A model generated the notes under the pieces. That model was not told the origin of the DNA. It did no database searches and saw only the letters and a list, made by a program, of their open reading frames with translations. A stretch of DNA of 5,308 nucleotides from an uncultured Christensenellaceae bacterium (GTDB lineage Bacteria > Bacillota > Clostridia > Christensenellales > Christensenellaceae), in the NCBI GenBank assembly GCA_910588425.1, contig CAJUPM010000026.1, positions 1 to 5,308 of the forward strand. Reading direction: 5' to 3'. Shown here piece by piece: positions 1 to 3,966 of the stretch. Each line of letters starts with the position of its first letter. Position 1 is the stretch's first letter. The position numbers and the translations under genes were made by a program.

Positions 1-18
1 CTTATATATAACTTTTTA

Positions 19-47
19 TTGACATAGTACACCAAATGGTGTTTAAT
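19..47 (+). promoter_or_regulatory. Sigma-A-type promoter of the ribbon-helix-helix gene
   Basis: A perfect TTGACA -35 box (19-24) is followed after exactly 17 bp by a TTTAAT -10 box (42-47), which matches TATAAT at five of six positions. The start of transcription would lie near 53-55, giving a leader of about 55 nt before the ATG at 109. The spacer holds a perfect inverted repeat, so the promoter is probably repressible. Confidence 0.82.
29..42. promoter_or_regulatory. Candidate operator 1 (inverted repeat inside the promoter)
   Basis: ACACCA-AA-TGGTGT is a perfect dyad with 6-bp arms and a 2-bp centre. It lies between the -35 and -10 boxes and touches the first base of the -10 box. A dimeric repressor bound here would block RNA polymerase. 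The 64-aa ribbon-helix-helix protein encoded directly downstream is the obvious candidate ligand, by analogy with autoregulated Arc/CopG-type proteins; this is an inference. Confidence 0.6.
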
Positions 48-56
48 TAAGGTAAC

Positions 57-76
57 TGAACACAGATTTGTGTTCA
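57..76. promoter_or_regulatory. Candidate operator 2 or leader hairpin (8-bp inverted repeat)
   Basis: TGAACACA-GATT-TGTGTTCA is a perfect dyad with 8-bp arms and a 4-nt centre, starting a few bases after the predicted transcription start. Its arms share the ACAC/GTGT core with the dyad at 29-42. The two centres are 31 bp apart, about three helical turns, so both sites would face the same side of the DNA. In RNA it could also fold as a stem-loop at the very 5' end of the leader. Confidence 0.55.
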
Positions 77-108
77 AAAAGTTATAAATTAAGCCGAAAG
101 GAAAAATT

Positions 109-303
109 ATGTTTCAGATTAAAAGAAGGAGGCATGGAACCAATCTTCCGCACACTGTCCGCTTTCCGGAAGAACTTTGCGAATCTCTCGCTCAGATTGC
201 ACAGAATAACAACGTCTCATTCAATTCTTTGGTCATTCAATGCTGCAACTATGCAATACGCAATATAGATAATACGGACAAAACAAACAAAGAACAAAAA
301 TAA
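109..303 (+). CDS. Small ribbon-helix-helix (Arc-like) DNA-binding protein
   Basis: This 64-aa protein has the layout of an Arc/CopG-type ribbon-helix-helix fold. A basic N-terminal arm (KRRR, residues 5-8) is followed by a strand ending in TVRFP (16-20), helix A from EELCESLAQIAQNN (21-34), a turn (NVSF), helix B SLVIQCCNYAIRNI (40-53) and a polar Lys/Asn tail. Such proteins dimerise and insert the strand pair into the major groove. The ATG at 109 is preceded by GAAAGG at a workable distance; an overlapping alternative frame starting upstream at a TTG has no such fold. The gene has its own promoter, two dyads that look like operators, and a terminator directly at its stop codon. Base composition is clearly more AT-rich than the genes to the right, which hints at separate origin. 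No toxin or other partner gene is adjacent, so I call it an orphan regulator, probably autoregulated. Confidence 0.72.
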   Translation: MFQIKRRRHGTNLPHTVRFPEELCESLAQIAQNNNVSFNSLVIQCCNYAIRNIDNTDKTNKEQK

Positions 304-330
304 AACCAGCGGCGGTTGCGCTGGTTTTTG
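302..330. terminator. Bidirectional intrinsic terminator
   Basis: Bases 302-311 pair with 319-328 around a 7-nt loop (core AAACCAGCG/CGCTGGTTT), starting inside the stop codon of the ribbon-helix-helix gene. On the plus strand the stem runs into TTTTT. Read on the minus strand it is followed by TTTTATTTTTG, so it should also stop transcripts arriving from the AIM24/LURP-one gene pair on the right. It separates two convergent transcription units. Confidence 0.78.
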
Positions 331-389
331 CGTTCATGTAAAATTCTTCCAATTCTGTATAAATTTATTCTTTGCGCTGCCCCCATTCT

Positions 390-516
390 CATACCCAAGT
401 GTGGGGGTATGGGGGCCTTGCCCCCATGGTTAAGAGTGGCTCTTGACCTTTTGCCCCATGTTTACCAATAGCCCTTGACCTTGCCCCTATGATTCAGAGC
501 CGCCCCTGACCTTTTC
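390..516 (+). repeat. G/C-hairpin repeat, copy A, with a three-unit tandem tail
   Basis: The core GGGGGTATGGGGGC folds with GCCCCCAT into an 8-bp hairpin (409-416 with 420-427). A competing hairpin pairs CATACCC (390-396) with GGGTATG (405-411). The tail is an imperfect tandem of about 31 bp: units 422-453, 454-483 and 484-516, each starting CCCC(A/T)ATG-like and ending in a CTTGACCTT-like motif. Similar cores and tails occur at 2312-2376 (inverted), 2752-2818 and 2871-2934. It fills the gap between the convergent genes, ending 8 bp from the LURP-one stop codon. The 331-389 stretch before it is AT-rich and shows nothing recognisable. Confidence 0.75.
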
Positions 517-523
517 CCCTCCG

Positions 524-994
524 CTAATTGCTGTCGGCCAGACAGCAGTCGATGCCCAGTGCCACGCAGATGGCCAGAATCTCATCCTGGGGGCTGAGCA
601 CGTCGATGCAGTAGCTGTCGCCCCAGGTAAACCACTCTTTGCTGACGTGCGCCACCGGCCCAAAGGGCGCATCGATGGAGTATTCGTGGGAGAAAACGTC
701 GCCAGCAACATCCCAGTTCGGCCCCAAAACCTGGTAGCGCCGGGAAAACCAGGCAAACTGCTCGGCAATCTCCGCCGCAAAACTGCCCGTGATGTAGATG
801 CGGAACCGGTGCAGGAAGCTCCAGAGCTTCTGCTCCAGATACGCGATCTCCCGGCCGCCCGGTTCGTAGATATGCAGCTTGTGTCCCCAGGAAAACAGCT
901 CTCCGCGCACATAGTAGCGGGGGACGCCCTGCTCGTCGCAGATGGAGAACTCCTCGCGCCAGCTCCAAACTTTTTGCTTCATGTAAAACCGCAT
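524..994 (-). CDS. LURP-one-related / YxjI-like protein
   Basis: The 156-aa product matches the bacterial LURP-one-related (YxjI-type) family in length and pattern. It starts MRFYMKQKVWSW, then alternates short beta strands: EEFSICDEQG, PRYYVRGELFSWGHKLHIYE, REIAYLEQKLWSFLHRFRIYI. A long hydrophobic helix, DEILAICVALGIDCCLA (137-153), closes the protein, as expected for a Tubby-like barrel with a central C-terminal helix. The biochemical role of the bacterial members is not established; the fold is shared with phospholipid scramblases and plant LOR proteins, so a membrane-lipid link is possible. I chose the ATG at 992-994 because AGGAGG lies 8 nt upstream and the family begins with MxxYxxK. 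A longer reading from 1069 would overlap the neighbour extensively. The start is 2 bp from the stop of the AIM24 gene and its ribosome site lies inside that gene, so translation is probably coupled. Confidence 0.85.
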   Translation of the reverse strand: MRFYMKQKVWSWREEFSICDEQGVPRYYVRGELFSWGHKLHIYEPGGREIAYLEQKLWSFLHRFRIYITGSFAAEIAEQFAWFSRRYQVLGPNWDVAGDVFSHEYSIDAPFGPVAHVSKEWFTWGDSYCIDVLSPQDEILAICVALGIDCCLADSN

Positions 995-996
995 GG

Positions 997-1674
997 CTAA
1001 TCCCTCCTGGCAGGCAGATAGGGCAGGATGCGCCCGGCAAAATCCGCCATGTTGATGGTTTGCAGCCAAACCTTCCCCGGCCCCTGGAGCACGGTCAGAA
1101 ACAGGCCCTCACCGCCAAAGAAGATGTTGGCAAACCCGCGCACAGTCTCGGCAGTGTAAGAGACGCTGCCCTCCCATGCCGCGACGTTGCCCGTGCTGAC
1201 TTTGATGACCTCGCCCGGCGCGAGATTTTTCTCGACCACCGAGCCATCCAGCTCCAGAAACGCCATGCCCCGGCCGGAGAGCCGCTCCAGGAGCAGCCCT
1301 TCGCCGCCGAAGAAACCGCCCCGGCCAAGCTGCGGAGCAAGGGAGAGCTCGGTGCCCTCTGTCGCGCATAAAAACGACTGCTTCTGGCAGATATACTCCC
1401 GGCCGTCCAGCGCCAGCGGCAGAATCGAGCCCGGAAAAGAGGAAGAGAAGGTGATTTCCGCGCCCGGCCGCCCGGCCGTGTAGGTCGCCATGAAAATGGA
1501 TTCCCCGGCAAACATGCGCCCCAGGCTTTTCATGACGCCCCCGCGCATGTTGGTCTCCATAGAAAAGCCGTCGCTCATCCAGGTCATCCCGCCAGACTGC
1601 GTAAATACGCGCTCGCCCGTCTCCATCGTAAGGGTAACGGCGGGCAGGTTTTCGCCAAATATCCGATACTGCAT
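997..1674 (-). CDS. TIGR00266 / AIM24 family protein
   Basis: This 225-aa protein has the hallmarks of the TIGR00266/AIM24 (former DUF124) family. The N-terminus reads MQYRIFGENLPAVTLTMETGE and is followed by GGMTWMSDGFSMET (28-41), the usual GxMxxMSDG motif. Two copies of FFGGEGLxL (121-129 and 185-193) reflect the internal repeat of this glycine-rich, all-beta fold. Related structures resemble the TRAP-like beta assembly. Function in bacteria is poorly defined; the yeast namesake Aim24 affects mitochondrial inner-membrane organisation. I start at 1674 rather than 1695 because AAGGAG sits 8 nt upstream and the family start MxYxIFG fits. No signal peptide or membrane helix is seen. It is the first gene of a two-gene unit with the YxjI-like protein. 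A terminator just upstream limits read-through from the GNAT gene, and I see no strong promoter in the short gap. Confidence 0.9.
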   Translation of the reverse strand: MQYRIFGENLPAVTLTMETGERVFTQSGGMTWMSDGFSMETNMRGGVMKSLGRMFAGESIFMATYTAGRPGAEITFSSSFPGSILPLALDGREYICQKQSFLCATEGTELSLAPQLGRGGFFGGEGLLLERLSGRGMAFLELDGSVVEKNLAPGEVIKVSTGNVAAWEGSVSYTAETVRGFANIFFGGEGLFLTVLQGPGKVWLQTINMADFAGRILPYLPARRD

Positions 1675-1701
1675 TTGCTTTGCTCCTTTTGCCAAAAATG
1701 T

Positions 1702-1727
1702 AAAAAGCGCCTGCCAGGCAGACGCTT
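1702..1727 (-). terminator. Intrinsic terminator after the GNAT gene
   Basis: Read on the minus strand, AAGCGTCTGCC pairs with GGCAGGCGCTT (one G-T wobble) and is followed by TTTTT at 1706-1702. It begins 5 bp after the GNAT stop codon and ends only 28 bp before the AIM24 start codon. It therefore separates the two units, or acts as an attenuator if the AIM24 genes depend on read-through. Confidence 0.8.
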
Positions 1728-1732
1728 CCTGC

Positions 1733-2221
1733 TTATTCTATCCGGTTTGCGCGGGACTCCCCTAAATTTTTGCGCAGAATGAGAAACCGCTCGCTCTCCA
1801 AATCCTCTTCGCTGGCCGCGTTGATGATGCGGAAGCCCAAATCCTGCTGATAGATGCGCAGCGCCTTCTGGTTGCGCGGGCTGGAAATCACTTCCACCAT
1901 GCGCACGCCGGATTCTGCCAAATCCGAAAACGCGCTCAAAAGCAGGGACTGCCCGATGCCTTTGCCCGATTCCCGGGGATTGGTCAGAATGCTGTAAAGG
2001 AGCGCCCGGCCGGGGTTATCGAAATCCCGCAGGAAATAGGCCGCCCCCAGCACTTCGTCGTATTCCAGCGCCGCATAGACCCGCCCATAGCGGATGAGAG
2101 ACTGCGCCTCGAAATAGCCAAGGTTCGCGCTTTTGGAGCCGTTCACCTGCCGCTCCAGCTGGACGATCTGTTCCAGCATATCCGTATCGCTGTCGCTGAT
2201 GCAGAAATATTCGATTGCCAT
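1733..2221 (-). CDS. GNAT family N-acetyltransferase
   Basis: The 162-aa product is a single GNAT domain, predicted to move an acetyl group from acetyl-CoA to an amine. Motif A, which holds the CoA pyrophosphate, is RESGKGIGQSLL (83-94), fitting R/Q-x-x-G-x-G. It follows the strand ALLYSILTNP (73-82). Motif B is RNQKALRIYQQDLGF (116-130), with the usual N..A...Y....GF pattern and a tyrosine at 124 in the place of the general acid. The N-terminal part (EQIVQLERQVNG, then YFEAQSLIRYGRVYAALEYDEVLGAAYF) is the substrate-facing half and is too variable to name a substrate. The start is set by AAGGA 6-7 nt upstream of the ATG at 2221. It has its own promoter and terminator, so it is probably monocistronic. 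The acceptor molecule is unknown. Confidence 0.88.
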   Translation of the reverse strand: MAIEYFCISDSDTDMLEQIVQLERQVNGSKSANLGYFEAQSLIRYGRVYAALEYDEVLGAAYFLRDFDNPGRALLYSILTNPRESGKGIGQSLLLSAFSDLAESGVRMVEVISSPRNQKALRIYQQDLGFRIINAASEEDLESERFLILRKNLGESRANRIE

Positions 2222-2241
2222 ATGTTATCCTTTCTTTGCTT

Positions 2242-2256
2242 GCGCGCCTTACGCGC
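2242..2256 (-). other. Small leader hairpin upstream of the GNAT gene
   Basis: GCGCG (2242-2246) and CGCGC (2252-2256) can pair around a 5-nt loop in the GNAT mRNA leader, a few bases before the ribosome binding site. It does not cover that site. Regulatory importance is uncertain. Confidence 0.35.
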
Positions 2257-2267
2257 TTATCAGCACC

Positions 2268-2296
2268 ATTATAGCAGGCGCGTCGCCGCTTTGCAA
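2268..2296 (-). promoter_or_regulatory. Sigma-A-type promoter of the GNAT gene
   Basis: On the minus strand a perfect TATAAT (2273-2268) lies 17 bp after TTGCAA (2296-2291), which matches the -35 consensus at four of six positions. The leader to the ATG at 2221 would be about 40 nt. No other gene lies between, so this drives the GNAT gene. Confidence 0.8.
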
Positions 2297-2319
2297 CGGC
2301 AAAGCTGTTTTTTGCCGTT
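2295..2319. promoter_or_regulatory. Inverted repeat overlapping the GNAT -35 box
   Basis: AACGGCAAA (2295-2303) and TTTGCCGTT (2311-2319) form a perfect 9-bp dyad around 7 bases. Its promoter-proximal arm overlaps the last two bases of the -35 box at 2291-2296. No T-tract follows on either strand, so a terminator is unlikely. A transcription factor site is the simplest reading, but nothing identifies the protein. Confidence 0.5.
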
Positions 2320-2376
2320 AAGGGAAAGAGCCATTCTTAATCATGGGGTTTCACCCCATACCCCATAACGGGGCAT
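2312..2376 (-). repeat. G/C-hairpin repeat, copy D (inverted)
   Basis: On the minus strand this reads ATGGGGTATGGGGTG, then CCCCATGATTAAGAATGG and CTCTTTCCCTTAA, closely matching copy A at 403-450 (CCCCATGGTTAAGAGTGGC, then TCTTGACCTT). The hairpin pairs 2343-2349 with 2353-2359, and CCCC/GGGG at 2361-2364 and 2370-2373 can form a second stem. It is the only copy in this orientation and lies directly upstream of the GNAT promoter region. Confidence 0.72.
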
Positions 2377-2400
2377 GATAAATGGGGTAGTGCGGAGATA

Positions 2401-2650
2401 GATTTTGTGCGGCGGGCGGAAAATGGGAGAGTATTTGCCTGCTGACAAGCTGATTATCAGCGCCGCGTGTGATTCACAGAGAACGGGAGAGCATGCGCCT
2501 TCTGACAAACCAGTTTCCAGCGCCGCGTGCAGGCTTGACAGGTTCCTCTGTCCCATCAATCGGGTATTGCCCTCCGCAGGAGCGCGTGCGGAATTAACAG
2601 ATTTCTCCGTCCCATCAATTGGGTATGCCCTCCGCAGGAGGCCAGGATTT
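2401..2650. repeat. Block of 58-60 bp tandem repeats, no supported gene
   Basis: GGGAGAG recurs at 2425 and 2485, CTGACAA at 2442 and 2502, and AGCGCCGCGTG at 2459 and 2519: a strict 60-bp period. Two further units share GTCCCATCAAT (2550 and 2609), GGGTATTGCCC/GGGTATGCCC and CCTCCGCAGGAG (2571 and 2629) at a 58-59 bp period. A GCGCGTGC and TTAACAG segment at 2582-2601 links the second pair to the first. Both strands stay open here (about 2341-2670 minus, 2405-2692 plus), but neither reading has a ribosome binding site or a recognisable protein, and the translations merely echo the 20-codon period. I treat the block as non-coding. Confidence 0.7.
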
Positions 2651-2710
2651 TCTATAAAATATGCCGGCATGAATGAGATTAGTATTGGATAAACAGGCGC
2701 AGGAACGAGA

Positions 2711-2828
2711 AAAGAGCGGGCTGCCTGTGCCGCTCTCCCATCATTTCCCAGTCATGGGGGTATGGGGCGGAGCCCCATGTTTACCAAAAGCCCTTGCCCT
2801 TCGCCTATGCAACCCTGCTTCTGCCCAC
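2711..2828 (+). repeat. Tandem unit I with G/C-hairpin repeat copy B
   Basis: This is the first unit of a 117-118 bp direct duplication. It begins with a 7-bp hairpin (2713-2719 with 2730-2736), then CATCATTTCCCAGTCATG, the core GGGGGTATGGGG, a GGGGC/GCCCC stem (2764-2768 with 2772-2776) and the tail CATGTTTACCAAAAGCCCTTG. Read on the minus strand the first hairpin is followed by TTTTCTC, so it may be a decayed or secondary terminator. Confidence 0.7.
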
Positions 2829-2934
2829 GAAAAAAACGGCACACTTGCACCGCTTTTTTATCATCTTCTAATGGGGGTATGGGGGCGTGCCCCCATGTTC
2901 ACCCAAAGCCCTTGACCTTGAACCGCCCTTGCCC
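2829..2934 (+). repeat. Tandem unit II with G/C-hairpin repeat copy C
   Basis: The second unit of the duplication keeps the same order: hairpin with CCGC, a TATCATCTTCTAATG spacer, GGGGGTATGGGGGC, a perfect GGGGGC/GCCCCC stem (2881-2886 with 2889-2894), then CATGTTCACCCAAAGCCCTTGACCTT with a partial second tail unit ending in GCCCTTGCCC. The tail abuts the flippase-like gene's stop codon, as copy A nearly abuts the LURP-one stop. Confidence 0.7.
2830..2859 (-). terminator. Intrinsic terminator of the envelope operon
   Basis: Read on the minus strand, AAAAAAGCGGTGC pairs with GTGCCGTTTTTTT around AAGT, with a few G-T pairs, ending in a seven-base T run (2836-2830). It lies about 75 bp after the flippase-like gene's stop. 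The plus strand also shows a stem followed by TTTTTT, so it could work both ways. It is part of tandem unit II. Confidence 0.75.
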
Positions 2935-3882
2935 TTACTCCTCCTGCTTTTTCTTTTTGCCGAAGCCGAGGGTCAGGCGCGCGGCGGCGTAGAAGACCAG
3001 GTCGCCCAGGATGGATTGCAGGCTGGCCAGCGTTACCACCACCAGCACCACTTCCCGGGGGAACACCGCCCCTAGCAGAACCACCTGCAAACTCTCCTTC
3101 ACGCCCAGCCCGGCCGGAGCGAAGAGCGCCGCCATGCCGATGGCCGTGGCCGCGCAGTTGGCAGCAACCACATAGAAAAAGTCTGCCAGAGAGACCTTGC
3201 CGAAGGCGGAGAGCGCGATGATGGCAACTGCCATGCCCGAGAGAATTTTCGCGCCCACAACAACAGCCGTGCTGCCCCAAATCGCCCCGCCGGTCATGCG
3301 GTATTTTTCGCCGATGGCCGTGCGTTTGAGCACCTTGTGCACCAGGTTCACCAGGAAGTTGAACACCCGGGGCACCAGGCAGAGCAGGAGCGCCGCCGTC
3401 AGCGCGTAGGTCAGGTAAATCAGGCTGTCGTCCACGCCCGGCGCGCGCTGAATGACCAGGAAAAACACCGCCGCAACCAGCAAACTTCCGATGACTTGCA
3501 GCATGCTGTCCAGAAACGAGGTGATGACGGCCACGTTTTTATCTACCCCTTCCTGAGTGGCGAAGTAAATCTTGCCGCCCACCCAGGCGACTTTGCCCGG
3601 GATATACCGCCCGATCCAGGATTGCGCGTAGATGGAATACAGTTTTTTCGCGGGCAGGGAATTGCCATAGGGCCGAAGCTGTAAATTCCAGGCCAGAGGC
3701 TGGAGCAGCAGGCCAGCCATCCGGACGGCGAAGGAGAGCGCCATGAACCCCCAGGCGATCTCCACGTTTTTGATGGCGCTCCAGTCGATATCCCGGAAAT
3801 ACAGGACGATAAACACCAGCACCAGCAGATAAAAGGCCCAGACGAAGGCCTTTTTGCAAATTTGCTTTGTTTTTGCTTTCAT
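2935..3882 (-). CDS. Flippase-like membrane protein (LPG synthase TM-domain / TIGR00374 family)
   Basis: The 315-aa product is a multi-pass membrane protein of the lysylphosphatidylglycerol synthase transmembrane-domain (UPF0104/TIGR00374) family. Likely membrane segments are near residues 12-28, 43-62, 118-145, 153-175, 203-226, 232-256, 264-286 and 287-304. Two family hallmarks are present: RYIPGKVAWVGG (92-103) and FAPAGLGVKE (254-263). Lys/Arg flank the ends, with a basic cytoplasmic tail GKKKKQEE. Relatives are often found beside glycan or lipid synthesis genes and are thought to move lipid-linked intermediates or lipids across the membrane; the exact cargo here is unknown. The ATG at 3882 is chosen because AAAGGAG lies 4 nt upstream and the long extension to 4026 overlaps the pyruvyl transferase in another frame. 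The start overlaps by ATGA with the displaced frame of that upstream gene, consistent with a tight operon. Confidence 0.87.
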   Translation of the reverse strand: MKAKTKQICKKAFVWAFYLLVLVFIVLYFRDIDWSAIKNVEIAWGFMALSFAVRMAGLLLQPLAWNLQLRPYGNSLPAKKLYSIYAQSWIGRYIPGKVAWVGGKIYFATQEGVDKNVAVITSFLDSMLQVIGSLLVAAVFFLVIQRAPGVDDSLIYLTYALTAALLLCLVPRVFNFLVNLVHKVLKRTAIGEKYRMTGGAIWGSTAVVVGAKILSGMAVAIIALSAFGKVSLADFFYVVAANCAATAIGMAALFAPAGLGVKESLQVVLLGAVFPREVVLVVVTLASLQSILGDLVFYAAARLTLGFGKKKKQEE

Positions 3883-3966
3883 TGTTCTCCTTTTCGCATC
3901 AGCTCGGCGAACAGGCGCGCGTTTTGCCTCTCCCGCTCCTGCATTTGCAGTGCCGCTTCCGGATTT
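3879..3966 (-). other. Displaced frame holding the probable native C-terminus of the pyruvyl transferase
   Basis: In the -1 frame relative to the transferase gene, this stretch reads NPEAALQMQERERQN and then ARLFAELMRKGEQ, ending at a TGA that shares ATGA with the flippase start. The composition is that of a charged amphipathic helix. The in-frame alternative is a Cys/Arg-rich tail of 21 residues that looks like non-native translation. I infer a lost single base near the A run at 3964-3966; the restored protein would be about 382 aa. Confidence 0.65.

Noticed and set aside
68..268. TTG-started 66-codon frame overlapping the ribbon-helix-helix gene
   Set aside because: It starts inside the inverted repeat, has no ribosome site, and gives no recognisable fold. 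Its internal ATG at 134 lies too close to the GGAGG at 128-132.
109..303. Complete toxin-antitoxin system
   Set aside because: No second gene lies within the transcription unit: the terminator overlaps the stop codon, and nothing coding lies between the promoter and the ATG.
647..1000. Plus-strand 117-codon frame opposite the LURP-one gene
   Set aside because: It is a shadow of the GC-rich minus-strand gene, with no ribosome site and no recognisable domain.
2401..2650. CRISPR array
   Set aside because: Only two units per repeat type, with similarity across the whole 60-bp period rather than short identical repeats and unique spacers; no cas genes.
2341..2670. Open frame of 109 codons on the minus strand
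   Set aside because: No ribosome binding site, no recognisable domain, and the sequence echoes the 60-bp repeat period and the G/C-hairpin repeat.
2405..2692. Open frame of 95 codons on the plus strand
   Set aside because: It lies over the same tandem repeats, lacks a ribosome site, and is matched by an equally open opposite strand.
2673..2992. Plus-strand open frames across the 117-bp duplication
   Set aside because: They run through hairpins and a terminator and into the opposite-strand flippase gene; the translation repeats GVWG-type residues from the DNA repeat.
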